The notes under the pieces were generated by a model, which was not told where the DNA came from, did not search any database, and was given only the letters and a program-made list of their open reading frames with translations. 64,000 nt of DNA from an uncultured Bacteroidota bacterium (GTDB lineage: Bacteria > Bacteroidota > Bacteroidia > Flavobacteriales > Flavobacteriaceae), in contig CACEAZ010000003.1 of the NCBI GenBank assembly GCA_902557655.1, positions 1 through 64,000 of the forward strand, read 5' to 3'. Made by a program: the position numbers and the translations under genes. Positions 1 through 10,028 of this stretch are shown here, one piece after another; position 1 is the first letter of the stretch, and the number at the start of each line of letters is the position of its first letter.

Positions 1-250
1 CAATTCTATTTGTTTCAGAATTAATTATTTCATCTCTTTCCTTAATTAAACGCTTAAGATTTAAAGATATATTTGAATATTCTCCGTCTAATTTATCAGA
101 TTCGTTTTTTAAAATAGCAAGCTTTTCTGAATTGTAATTTGACAAAAATTCTTTAATCTGCTTTACAGAATTAAACCTGTGAATCCCGTTATAATCAAGT
201 TCAGATTTGAGAGATTTGAGAGATTCTGTTATGCCAAATATTAAAGCCAT
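1..250 (-). CDS. hypothetical coiled-coil-like protein, N-terminal part (runs off left edge)
   Basis: Open minus-strand frame from ATG at 248-250 to the window edge: MALIFGITESLKSLKSELDYNGIHRFNSVKQIKEFLSNYNSEKLAILKNESDKLDGEYSNISLNLKRLIKERDEIINSETNRI; charged and heptad-like. Confidence 0.6.
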   Translation of the reverse strand, partial: MALIFGITESLKSLKSELDYNGIHRFNSVKQIKEFLSNYNSEKLAILKNESDKLDGEYSNISLNLKRLIKERDEIINSETNRI

Positions 251-323
251 TGAACAAACAATTTACAATAATTTAAAAAAAATGATTATATTTATCTAAC
301 TAATTGATTTTCAATTAGTTAGA

Positions 324-1709
324 TTATTTCCCGATACAAAACTTTGAGAAAATATTCCCAAGTATTTCATCATTGGAAATTTCACCTGTCAATTCACCCA
401 GATAATAAATGGACTGTTTTATATCAATTGCTAATAAATCTGCTGAAACTTTATCATTAATAGCTGACTTAACCTTATGAATTTCCTCATAGGTTTTATT
501 TAACAAATCATAATGTCTTGAGTTTGATATTGTTGAATTATCTATTTGACTTGTAAGACTATTAATATGAGTTATTATTTCTTCCTTTAGAGCTGAAATA
601 TTAATCTTATTTTTTGCACTTATTGAAATTGGTTTAAATTTAGATAAACTATCTATTTCTACGTTTGATTTCTCATCCTCTTTGTTTAGAACAAGAATTA
701 ATTTTTTTTCAGGAAACTCATCATTAATACCGTTAAGATAATTTATGTAATAATCCATATTTGACGAGTTTAATTGCGAATAATCAATTAAGTAAATTAT
801 TATTTCTGCTTCCTTTATTTTTTTAAAGGTTCTTTCAATTCCAATACTCTCAATTTCATCTTTTGTGGATCTAATCCCAGCAGTATCAATAAACCTACAT
901 ATTACTCCGTTTAAATTTATTTGATCTTCAACAGTGTCTCTTGTTGTTCCTGGAATTGGACTGACAATTGCTCTTTCTTCATTCAATAAAGAATTTAAAA
1001 GTGTAGATTTTCCAGAGTTTGGTTCTCCAGCAATAACAACAGGAATACCATTTTTAATTACATTTCCTGTTTTAAATGAATCAATCAAAGTTTTGAGACT
1101 TAATGATATTCTATCCAATAAAGAAATTAATTCATTCATGTTAGCAAATTCTACATCTTCTTGTGAAAAATCAAGTTCTAATTCAATAAGAGATGCGAAA
1201 TTGACTAATTCAGATCTAAGATCATTGATGTCATTTTTAAAACCACCCCTCATTTGATTCATTGCTAACCTGTGAGATGCTTCAGAATTACTAGAAATTA
1301 AATCAGCAACAGACTCAGCTTGACTTAAATCCATTTTACCGTTTAAAAAAGAACGCATCGTAAATTCACCTGCGTTGGCAATCCTACAATTTTTAGATAA
1401 TAATAATTGAATTATCGATTGCTGAATAAATAAACTACCATGACAAGATATTTCAACTAAATCTTCTCCAGTATAAGACTTAGGATTACGAAATACTGTA
1501 ACTAACACCTTATCAATTGTATTTTTTTTATCGTAAATATATCCAAGTTGAACCTTACTGGATTGTTGATCTTTTAAACTCAATTTTTCTACACCTCGAA
1601 AAAAATTATCTACAATTTCTATGCTTTCTGGGCCAGAAATTCTAATAAGAGAAATTGCTCCTACTCCAGAGGGGGAAGCTAATGCGATTATGTTATCGTT
1701 ATCTACCAA
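324..1709 (-). CDS. mnmE: tRNA uridine-5-carboxymethylaminomethyl(34) synthesis GTPase MnmE
   Basis: N-terminal IIALASPSGVGAISLIRISG, G-domain GEPNSGKSTLLN, DTAGIR, C-terminal FCIGK. Confidence 0.97.
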   Translation of the reverse strand: MVDNDNIIALASPSGVGAISLIRISGPESIEIVDNFFRGVEKLSLKDQQSSKVQLGYIYDKKNTIDKVLVTVFRNPKSYTGEDLVEISCHGSLFIQQSIIQLLLSKNCRIANAGEFTMRSFLNGKMDLSQAESVADLISSNSEASHRLAMNQMRGGFKNDINDLRSELVNFASLIELELDFSQEDVEFANMNELISLLDRISLSLKTLIDSFKTGNVIKNGIPVVIAGEPNSGKSTLLNSLLNEERAIVSPIPGTTRDTVEDQINLNGVICRFIDTAGIRSTKDEIESIGIERTFKKIKEAEIIIYLIDYSQLNSSNMDYYINYLNGINDEFPEKKLILVLNKEDEKSNVEIDSLSKFKPISISAKNKINISALKEEIITHINSLTSQIDNSTISNSRHYDLLNKTYEEIHKVKSAINDKVSADLLAIDIKQSIYYLGELTGEISNDEILGNIFSKFCIGK

Positions 1710-2368
1710 TTTCCGTTAGTTTTAATGTAAAAGTATACAATTGGTATCAATAGAACCGCTACTGTAAACATATTATTAATTAATAAAATTGGCGAAATAA
1801 GTAAAGTAGCAAAGAAACCAGCTATAGCTCCTCCCAAATGTGCTTCATGCCCAATATTATCATTACGTTGTTTCATTGAATAAATTGAATAAAACAAATA
1901 ACCAATTCCAAAAAGATAACCTGGCATCGGAATGATAAAAAAGAATAGTGTCATACTTGGGTTAAGTAATATAGATGCATACACTATACCCATAACCGCG
2001 CCACTTGCGCCAACAGCATTATAATTTAATTTGTTTTTATTTAACCTGTAAGTTAATATGTTACCAAAAATTAAACTTGTAAAATAAATAATCAAAAAAT
2101 TCATTTCACCCACCCTATAAATCACTGAATCAGCAAAAAAATAAAAAGTAAACATATTGACGATCAAGTGAGTAGTGTCAACATGTAAAAACCCAGATGA
2201 AAGATATCTTATCCTCTCACCACGTTTTATGTAAGAAGGGTTGAATTTGTATTTGTTGAAAAAATTAATATCATTAAAACCCTTGTATGAGAAATAAATA
2301 TTTAGAATAATAAGAAGAATTGCTACAGAGTTCACAGATAATTTCCTTAATCGTGTCAAATATAACAT
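1703..2368 (-). CDS. rhomboid family intramembrane serine protease
   Basis: GASGAVMGI catalytic Ser motif, HVDTTHLIVNMF, EAHLGGAIAGF catalytic His; multiple hydrophobic TM segments. Confidence 0.93.
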   Translation of the reverse strand: MLYLTRLRKLSVNSVAILLIILNIYFSYKGFNDINFFNKYKFNPSYIKRGERIRYLSSGFLHVDTTHLIVNMFTFYFFADSVIYRVGEMNFLIIYFTSLIFGNILTYRLNKNKLNYNAVGASGAVMGIVYASILLNPSMTLFFFIIPMPGYLFGIGYLFYSIYSMKQRNDNIGHEAHLGGAIAGFFATLLISPILLINNMFTVAVLLIPIVYFYIKTNGNW

Positions 2369-2390
2369 ATATTTGTCTCAAATTTATTTA

Positions 2391-3272
2391 ATGGATAGAC
2401 TGGTATTCATCATTACATACCCATTTATTTGGCTAATTTCTAAGCTGAACTTTTCGTCTATTTATATAGTTTCTGATCTTCTTTATTACCCTCTATATTA
2501 TATCTTTTCGTACAGAAAAAAGGTGGTTAGAAAAAATCTAGAATTAGCATTTCCAAATAAATCCCTTAAAGAAAGAATAAAAATCGAAAAAGAGAACTTT
2601 AGAAACTTAACCGATATATTTTTAGAAACCTTTAAATCAACTAAGATGGAAGAAGATGAATTGAAGGAAAGGTTTGTTTTTAAAAATCCTGAGGTTCTAG
2701 AAAAAATATATAATAATAACCAGGATGTTATTGTAATGTGCAGTCACTATTGTAGTTGGGAATGGGTTTTTGGAGTAAGAAATATTACACGTTTTAATAT
2801 TAATGCTGTCTATAAACAACTTTCAAATAAGTATTTTGATAAGTTGACAAAATCTAGAAGAAGTCAATACGGTGCTAACATGATCACAACAAAAGATACA
2901 TTTAGGGAAGTAAGTAGGTTGTCAAAGCAAGTGGGATTAAATTTTTATGGATTTGCATCTGATCAATCTCCAAAAAAGAGTAAAGCAGTATACTGGACCA
3001 ACTTTTTAAACAATTATGTCCCGTTTCATATCGGAGCAGAGGTTATTGCGAAAAAATATAATATGGCATTAGTTTTTATGGATGTACAAAAAATTAAGAG
3101 AGGTTTTTATGAAGCCTCATTATCACTAATAACTGATAAACCAAATGAATTTAAAGATTATCGATTAACAGAAGAGTATATCAAACTAGTTGAAAAACAG
3201 GTTACAGAAAAACCAGAATACTACACTTGGACTCACAAGAGATTTAAACACAGGAAAAATAAGCCTATTTAA
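2391..3272 (+). CDS. lysophospholipid/lipid A acyltransferase family protein (LpxL/HtrB-like)
   Basis: RKNLELAFPNKS, HYCSWEW (HX4D/E-like), DQSPKKSKA; track start TTG at 2373 but ATG at 2391 is more likely. Confidence 0.88.
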   Translation: MDRLVFIITYPFIWLISKLNFSSIYIVSDLLYYPLYYIFSYRKKVVRKNLELAFPNKSLKERIKIEKENFRNLTDIFLETFKSTKMEEDELKERFVFKNPEVLEKIYNNNQDVIVMCSHYCSWEWVFGVRNITRFNINAVYKQLSNKYFDKLTKSRRSQYGANMITTKDTFREVSRLSKQVGLNFYGFASDQSPKKSKAVYWTNFLNNYVPFHIGAEVIAKKYNMALVFMDVQKIKRGFYEASLSLITDKPNEFKDYRLTEEYIKLVEKQVTEKPEYYTWTHKRFKHRKNKPI

Positions 3273-4644
3273 CCATATTGATTTCGTCAATAAACTTTGA
3301 GGATAACATATTAGCTTCTTCTTGAGATTTTGCTTCGGAATATACCCTAATTATTGGTTCTGTATTACTTTTTCGCAACTGAACCCAAGAATTTTCAAAA
3401 TCAATTTTTAAACCATCCTCATTGTTAACTTCTTCTTCAGAATATTTTTCTGAAATCTCATTTATTATTTTATCAACATTAACAGTTTTATCAAGCATAA
3501 TTTTATCCTTGCTCATAAAATAACTGGGGTATTTTGACCTTAATTCAGAACATGAAATATTAAGATTAGCTAAATGACTTAAAAACAAAGCAATTCCAAC
3601 TAGTGCATCTCTACCATAATGCAAATCCGGAAGGATTATACCACCATTTCCTTCCCCACCAATAACAGCATTTTTTTTCTTCATTAATTCAACGACATTT
3701 ACTTCCCCTACAGCGCTAAAAAAGTGATTACATCCATTCAAATCTGAAATATCTCTTAAAGCCCTAGATGAGCTTAAATTACTAACTGTATTACCTGGAT
3801 TGTGTTTTAAATAATAATCTGCACAAGCAACTAAAGTATATTCTTCACCAAAAACCTCACCATCTTCAGAAACAAATGCCAAACGATCAACATCAGGATC
3901 GACAACAATTCCTAAATCAGCAACCTCATTCACAACCAGGTTGGACAAATCAGAAAGATTCTCCTTTAAGGGTTCAGGGTTGTGTGGAAACTCACCGGTT
4001 GGATCACAATAAAGTTTAATAGTTTCAACTCCTAGCCTATCAAGTAATTTTGGGATTGCAATTCCGCCAGTAGAATTTACCGCATCAACAACTACTTTGA
4101 ATTTTCTTCTTTTAATTGATTCTGAATCAACAAACGGTAATTTTAGTATTAAATCTATATGAGTATCAATATAAGAGTCGTTAAACGTAACTGAGCCTAA
4201 ATTTATATTTTCATCAAAGGAAGGATTTGAATCTGCTATAGACATCAAATTTTTACCATCCTCTGCATTTATAAACTCACCTTTATTATTAAGTAATTTT
4301 AACGCATTCCATTCCCTTGGGTTGTGACTTGCAGTAATTATAATACCTGCGTCAGCATTTTCAATTGGGACAGCAATTTCGACAGTTGGTGTTGTAGAGA
4401 GTCCTAAACATACAACATCAAATCCCATTTTTGTTAGAGTATCCAAAACTAATCCTTGAACCATTAATCCAGAAACTCTAGCATCTCTTCCTACAACTAT
4501 TTTATTTGATTTAACTCTATTTTCAGATTTAAGCCACAAGCCAAAAGACATAGTGTATAGAACAATATCATTCTTAGTCAGGTCTTCACCTTCTCTATCT
4601 CCAATTGTACCTCTAATTCCTGAAATTGATTTTATTAATGGCAT
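3265..4644 (-). CDS. glmM: phosphoglucosamine mutase
   Basis: SGIRGTIG, TASHNPREWNALK, DPDVDRLAFV, RKSNTEPIIRVYSEA; start refined to MPLIKSISG. Confidence 0.93.
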   Translation of the reverse strand: MPLIKSISGIRGTIGDREGEDLTKNDIVLYTMSFGLWLKSENRVKSNKIVVGRDARVSGLMVQGLVLDTLTKMGFDVVCLGLSTTPTVEIAVPIENADAGIIITASHNPREWNALKLLNNKGEFINAEDGKNLMSIADSNPSFDENINLGSVTFNDSYIDTHIDLILKLPFVDSESIKRRKFKVVVDAVNSTGGIAIPKLLDRLGVETIKLYCDPTGEFPHNPEPLKENLSDLSNLVVNEVADLGIVVDPDVDRLAFVSEDGEVFGEEYTLVACADYYLKHNPGNTVSNLSSSRALRDISDLNGCNHFFSAVGEVNVVELMKKKNAVIGGEGNGGIILPDLHYGRDALVGIALFLSHLANLNISCSELRSKYPSYFMSKDKIMLDKTVNVDKIINEISEKYSEEEVNNEDGLKIDFENSWVQLRKSNTEPIIRVYSEAKSQEEANMLSSKFIDEINMVK

Positions 4645-4726
4645 TAAAATTGTTTTTTGCAAATATACTTTTATTTAAACTACAGTAAAATAATTTGAAT
4701 TTGTAAATTCGGACAAAATATCAACA

Positions 4727-6397
4727 TTGAATAGAATCTTTAAAATTTTAATATTATTAATACTAATTACTTCTTGTAAGAACGATAACCAGGGGGTAAT
4801 TTCAGAAAATGCAATGGTTGTTTCCGCTAGATCAGAAGCAAGTCAAATTGGAATTGATATTTTAAAAAAAGGTGGCAATGCTTTTGACGCAATGGTAGCA
4901 ACGGAGTTGGCTTTGGCTGTATGTTATCCATCAGCAGGAAATATTGGAGGTGGTGGTTTTATGATTTATAGAAAAAATGACGGTGAAGTTGGCGCATTAG
5001 ACTACAGGGAAAAAGCTCCTAAAAAATCGTCAAGAGACATGTACCTTGATGATAAAGGAGAAATCATTGAAGGCTTGAGTATGATTGGCGGTTTATCAAT
5101 TGGAGTACCAGGCACAATTGCGGGAGTCTTTGAAGTTCATGACAAATTTGGAAGCCTACCCATTGAAGAGCTAATAAAACCCGCAATAGATCTTGCGAAT
5201 AAGGGGGTTAATGTAACAGAAAAACAAAGTGAAAAAATAAACGAAAATCTTGAATACTTTAAGTTAGCAAACAAAGAACCCATTCTATTTAGCAACGGAT
5301 TTAAAACCAATGATACAATTAAATATAAAAATTTAGCTTCCACATTAACCAGGATAATGTTAAACGGAAAGGATGAATTTTATAAGGGAGAAACTGCAAA
5401 AAAACTTGTTAAATATATTCAGAAAAATGACGGAATAATTTCCCTAAATGATTTAGAAGATTACAAACCTGTTTGGAGGGAACCTATAATTTTTAACTAT
5501 GACGATTTAAAGATAATTTCTATGTCACCACCATCTAGTGGTGGAATATGTATCAGTCAAATTTTTAAAATGATTGAACCTTATGATTTGAAATCTTACG
5601 GGCACAACTCAGTTGATTACATAAAGCTATTGGTTGAAGCTGAAAGAAGGTCTTTCGCTGACAGAAGCCACTTTCTTGGGGATCCAGATTTTACTGATAT
5701 ACCTTTAAATGATCTGTTAGATAAGGAATATTTAAAAACAAGAATGGAAGATTTTTCGTTTGACAAACCAACTGACTCTAACGAATTATCTCATGGTAAT
5801 ATCAATATTATAGAAAGTGATGAAACCACTCACTATTCTATAGTTGATAAATTTGGAAACGCTATTGCTGCAACGACAACACTTAACGGTTCTTATGGAT
5901 CTAAACTTTATTGTGAAGAGTTAGGTTTCTTTCTAAATAATGAAATGGATGACTTTTCTAGTAAACCAGGATTTCCAAACATGTATGGACTAATTGGAGG
6001 TGAAGCTAATAAAATTGAACCCGAAAAAAGAATGTTAAGTTCAATGACCCCTACAATTGTAGAAAAAAACAATAAACTCTTTATGACATTAGGTACACCA
6101 GGTGGATCAACAATAATCACTTCTGTAATACAAACTATACTTAATGTACATGAGTTTAAAATGGGTATGAATGAAGCAGTAAACTCTCCTAGATTCCATC
6201 ATCAATGGATGCCAGATTCAATCAGAATTGAATCTGAAAGATTTGATAATAAAACAAAAAATGCACTTATAAAATCTGGATATAAATTAAATGACAAGGG
6301 ATCAATAGGAAGAGTTGATGGAATATTAATTAACTCACAGAATAAACTTGAAGGAGGAGCGGATAAAAGAGGTGATGATACTGCTATTGGATATTAA
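4727..6397 (+). CDS. ggt: gamma-glutamyltransferase
   Basis: GGNAFDAMVATELALAVCYPSAGNIGGGGFM, catalytic DETTHYSIVDKFGNAIAATTTLNGSYGS, GTPGGSTIIT; lipoprotein-like N-terminus (LITSC); TTG start. Confidence 0.95.
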   Translation: MNRIFKILILLILITSCKNDNQGVISENAMVVSARSEASQIGIDILKKGGNAFDAMVATELALAVCYPSAGNIGGGGFMIYRKNDGEVGALDYREKAPKKSSRDMYLDDKGEIIEGLSMIGGLSIGVPGTIAGVFEVHDKFGSLPIEELIKPAIDLANKGVNVTEKQSEKINENLEYFKLANKEPILFSNGFKTNDTIKYKNLASTLTRIMLNGKDEFYKGETAKKLVKYIQKNDGIISLNDLEDYKPVWREPIIFNYDDLKIISMSPPSSGGICISQIFKMIEPYDLKSYGHNSVDYIKLLVEAERRSFADRSHFLGDPDFTDIPLNDLLDKEYLKTRMEDFSFDKPTDSNELSHGNINIIESDETTHYSIVDKFGNAIAATTTLNGSYGSKLYCEELGFFLNNEMDDFSSKPGFPNMYGLIGGEANKIEPEKRMLSSMTPTIVEKNNKLFMTLGTPGGSTIITSVIQTILNVHEFKMGMNEAVNSPRFHHQWMPDSIRIESERFDNKTKNALIKSGYKLNDKGSIGRVDGILINSQNKLEGGADKRGDDTAIGY

Positions 6398-6402
6398 AAA
6401 TT

Positions 6403-9231
6403 ATGAGTGAAGAAGTAATTTCAATTTACGGAGCAAAATCCAATAATCTAAAAAATATAGATCTTAAAATTCCAAGAGATAAGCTGGTTGTAATAACTGG
6501 TTTATCTGGAAGTGGTAAATCTTCATTAGCTTTTGACACACTTTATGCAGAGGGTCAAAGAAGATATATTGAAACTTTTTCTGCATATGCTAGGCAATTT
6601 CTTTCAAAACTTGAAAGACCCGATGTTGATAAAATTGAAGGTCTATCTCCAGTGATATCCATTGAACAAAAAACTGTAAACAAATCACCTAGATCAACTG
6701 TTGGAACAACAACCGAAATATATGATTTTCTGAGATTACTATATTCGAGATGTTCAGAAGCATATAGTTACGTTTCTAATAAAAAAATGGTTAGCTATAC
6801 AACCAAACAAATTTTAGAGCTTGTTGAGTCAGTTTATAACGGCAAGAAAATTATTTTGCTTGCTCCTGTTGTCAAATCTAGAAAGGGTAATTATCAAGAT
6901 TTGTTTCAACAGATTATAAAAAAAGGATTTACCCAATGTAGAATTGATGGAAAAATCTGTGACATAAATAACAATACCAGTTTAGAGAGATATAAAAATC
7001 ATGATATTGAAATTGTTATTGATAAATTATATCTAAAAAAAGGTAACTTTTCAAAAAAAAGACTAAAAGACAGTGTTGAGACATGTTTTTTTCACGGAAG
7101 TGATTCAATTTTAATAATTGATAATGATTCAAATGATGCAAGATATTTTAGTTTGAATCTTATGTGTGAAGAATCTGGAATTTCATATGAATTACCAGAG
7201 CCAAACAATTTCTCGTTTAATTCACCTAGAGGTGCTTGTAAAAAATGTAAAGGAATCGGTGTATTAAAAGAAGTTGACTTAAAAAAACTTATCCCAGATG
7301 ATTCTTTGTCAATTGATAATGGCGGAATAGAGCTAATAAGCAATAAAAAATCCTGGGTTTATAAGCAAGTTAAATTAATTTCTAAAAAATTAAATTTCTC
7401 CCTAAGTGATCCTATAAAAAATATTCCAAAAAGTGGAATGAATGCAATTTTATATGGCTTAAAAGATGAATTGATTGTTGAGAACAAATCAATAGGAGTA
7501 AATATTGACTACTCGATTTCTTTTGAAGGGATATGCAACTTTATTACTGAACAATATAAAAATAACGAATCAACCCGATTAAAACGATGGGCAAGTAATT
7601 TCTTTAAAGATGTAATATGTGATAGTTGTAATGGCTCAAGATTAAAAAAAGAGTCATTGTATTTTAAAATTGATAACAAAAACATCAATGACATTGTTAA
7701 TTTAGAAATTAAAGAACTACAAAAATGGTTTATTGAGCTCCCTAAAAAACTAAACAAGAAACAATTAATTATTTCAAATGAAATCGTAAAAGAAATAAAT
7801 GAAAGGTTGGCCTTTTTAGAAAATGTTGGATTAAGTTATTTAACACTAAACAGAACATCGAAATCTTTATCTGGAGGAGAAAGCCAAAGAATTCGATTGG
7901 CATCACAAATTGGATCACAGTTAACTGGAGTTTTATACATACTTGATGAACCTAGTATTGGACTTCATCAATCAGACAATAAAAGACTTATAAATTCCTT
8001 AATAAATTTAAAAGATATTGGAAATTCAATAATAGTTGTTGAACACGATAGGGATATGATATTGAACGCCGATCATATTATTGATATTGGACCCTTTGCT
8101 GGAAAAGAAGGTGGTGAAATAATTTTTTCAGGAACAAAAAAAGAACTTTTAAAAAGCAAGTCTTTGACAGCTGAATACATAAACAATAAATTAAAGATTG
8201 ATAAACCAGAAAAAATTAGACCTGGAAATGGAAAGTTTATTGAATTAATTGGATGTACTGGCAACAATTTAAAAAATGTAGATTTAAAAATTGCTTTGAA
8301 TACATTGACAGTTGTAACTGGTGTTTCTGGGAGTGGAAAATCAACATTAATTAATGAAACATTGTTTCCAATAATCCATAATAAAATATACAAGGCTGAA
8401 AAAAATATCCATAGCTACAAGAAAATTGATGGACTTGAATCAATTGATAAAATTGTAAATATCAATCAATCACCAATAGGTAGAACACCTAGAAGTAACC
8501 CTGCTACATACTGTGGAGTTTTTTCTGAAATAAGGAATTTGTTTTCTAAATTAAATGAGTCAATTATTAGAGGTTATAAAGCCGGAAGATTCAGTTTTAA
8601 CGTAAGCGGTGGAAGATGCGAAGAATGTAAAGGTGCAGGTTTAAAATTAATTGAAATGAACTTTCTCCCTGATGTTTTCGTTGAATGTGAAGTTTGCATG
8701 TCTAAAAGATTCAACAGAGAAACTTTAGAAATAAAATACAAAGGGAAATCCATTAATGATGTACTTGAAATGAGTATAAATGAGGCAACAGAATTTTTTG
8801 AACACATTCCTAAAATATATCGCAAATTAAAAACCATAAAAGATGTTGGTTTAGGATACTTAACATTAGGACAACAAAGCACTACCCTCTCCGGAGGTGA
8901 AGCTCAGAGGATAAAACTTGCAACTGAACTTAGTAAAAGAGATACGGGAAACACATTATATGTTTTGGATGAACCAACCACTGGTTTACATTTTGAAGAT
9001 ATCAGAATTCTTTTGACTGTAATAGAGTCATTAATATCAAAAGGAAATACTGTAATTATTATAGAACACAACATGGATGTAATTAAAAGAGCTGATCATA
9101 TAGTTGATTTAGGTCCTGAGGGAGGTAAAAATGGCGGAAATATTTTATTTCAAGGCAATATTAATGATTTTTTAAAATGTAAAAAAAGCTCTACATCCAG
9201 TTTCCTAAAAAAAAGAACTAACTTAGATTAA
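6403..9231 (+). CDS. uvrA: excinuclease ABC subunit A
   Basis: Two ABC ATPase modules (GLSGSGKSSLAFDTLYAEGQRRYIETFSAYARQFL; GVSGSGKSTLINETL), zinc CxxC motifs, LSGGEAQRIKLA. Confidence 0.98.
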   Translation: MSEEVISIYGAKSNNLKNIDLKIPRDKLVVITGLSGSGKSSLAFDTLYAEGQRRYIETFSAYARQFLSKLERPDVDKIEGLSPVISIEQKTVNKSPRSTVGTTTEIYDFLRLLYSRCSEAYSYVSNKKMVSYTTKQILELVESVYNGKKIILLAPVVKSRKGNYQDLFQQIIKKGFTQCRIDGKICDINNNTSLERYKNHDIEIVIDKLYLKKGNFSKKRLKDSVETCFFHGSDSILIIDNDSNDARYFSLNLMCEESGISYELPEPNNFSFNSPRGACKKCKGIGVLKEVDLKKLIPDDSLSIDNGGIELISNKKSWVYKQVKLISKKLNFSLSDPIKNIPKSGMNAILYGLKDELIVENKSIGVNIDYSISFEGICNFITEQYKNNESTRLKRWASNFFKDVICDSCNGSRLKKESLYFKIDNKNINDIVNLEIKELQKWFIELPKKLNKKQLIISNEIVKEINERLAFLENVGLSYLTLNRTSKSLSGGESQRIRLASQIGSQLTGVLYILDEPSIGLHQSDNKRLINSLINLKDIGNSIIVVEHDRDMILNADHIIDIGPFAGKEGGEIIFSGTKKELLKSKSLTAEYINNKLKIDKPEKIRPGNGKFIELIGCTGNNLKNVDLKIALNTLTVVTGVSGSGKSTLINETLFPIIHNKIYKAEKNIHSYKKIDGLESIDKIVNINQSPIGRTPRSNPATYCGVFSEIRNLFSKLNESIIRGYKAGRFSFNVSGGRCEECKGAGLKLIEMNFLPDVFVECEVCMSKRFNRETLEIKYKGKSINDVLEMSINEATEFFEHIPKIYRKLKTIKDVGLGYLTLGQQSTTLSGGEAQRIKLATELSKRDTGNTLYVLDEPTTGLHFEDIRILLTVIESLISKGNTVIIIEHNMDVIKRADHIVDLGPEGGKNGGNILFQGNINDFLKCKKSSTSSFLKKRTNLD

Positions 9232-9236
9232 AAAAT

Positions 9237-9923
9237 ATGAGCGAGAGAAGAAACAAGAAATGGAATGAAACAAAAACTAATGACTCCTGGTCAATTTTTA
9301 AAATCATGGGGGAATTTGTTGAAGGATATGAAAAGTTAAGTGCGATTGGACCTTGTATTTCTATTTTTGGATCAGCTAGAACAAATTCTAATCATAAATA
9401 CTACAAGCTTACAGAGGATATTTCAAAAGCTATCGTTGAACGTGGCTATGGTATAATTTCAGGTGGTGGACCCGGTATAATGGAAGCTGCAAATAAAGGT
9501 GCAAGCAGTGTCAAAGGAAAATCTGTTGGTCTATGTATAAATTTACCTTTTGAAGACACAAATAACAAATACATTGATAAGGACAAACAGCTAAAATTTG
9601 ATTACTTTTTTGTAAGAAAAGTTATGTTTGTTAAATATGCACAAGGTTTTATTGTAATGCCTGGTGGTTTTGGAACTTTAGACGAGCTTTTTGAAGCCAT
9701 CACATTAATTCAGACATATAAAGCTGAAAAATTTCCTATTATTTTAGTGGGTAGTGAATTTTGGAATGGATTAATTGATTGGATGAAAAAAACATTACTT
9801 GCAGAAAATAAAAATATCAGTGAAAATGATCTTGATTTATTCCAAATTGCTGATACCAAGGAAGAAGTAATACAAATCCTTGAAAAGTTCCATAACAACT
9901 ATAATTTCAGTCCAAATTTTTAA
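9237..9923 (+). CDS. LOG family / TIGR00730 Rossmann-fold protein (lysine decarboxylase-like)
   Basis: SGGGPGIMEAANKGA and MPGGFGTLDELFEAITLIQT motifs. Confidence 0.94.
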   Translation: MSERRNKKWNETKTNDSWSIFKIMGEFVEGYEKLSAIGPCISIFGSARTNSNHKYYKLTEDISKAIVERGYGIISGGGPGIMEAANKGASSVKGKSVGLCINLPFEDTNNKYIDKDKQLKFDYFFVRKVMFVKYAQGFIVMPGGFGTLDELFEAITLIQTYKAEKFPIILVGSEFWNGLIDWMKKTLLAENKNISENDLDLFQIADTKEEVIQILEKFHNNYNFSPNF

Positions 9924-9975
9924 GGTTTTTTTCAGGTTATAATCTTCAAAATCCAACCAATTTCATGTAATTATA

Positions 9976-10006
9976 TTGCATATGCATGCATGTTTGAGTA
10001 AATTTG
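9976..10006 (+). promoter_or_regulatory. putative Bacteroidetes-type promoter upstream of the keto-acid dehydrogenase gene
   Basis: TTG (9976-9978), 20-bp spacer, TAAATTTG (9999-10006) matching TTG/TAnnTTTG; start codon at 10029. Confidence 0.55.
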
Positions 10007-10028
10007 CATGCTGCTATCCTAGATTTCT

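Noticed and set aside
934-1257. Plus-strand 107-aa ORF antisense to mnmE
   Set aside because: Shadow ORF fully inside the confidently assigned mnmE; no recognisable domain.
8073-8882. Minus-strand ORFs antisense to uvrA (8073-8393, 8574-8882)
   Set aside because: Overlap the conserved ATPase and zinc-finger region of uvrA; typical antisense open frames in AT-rich coding DNA.
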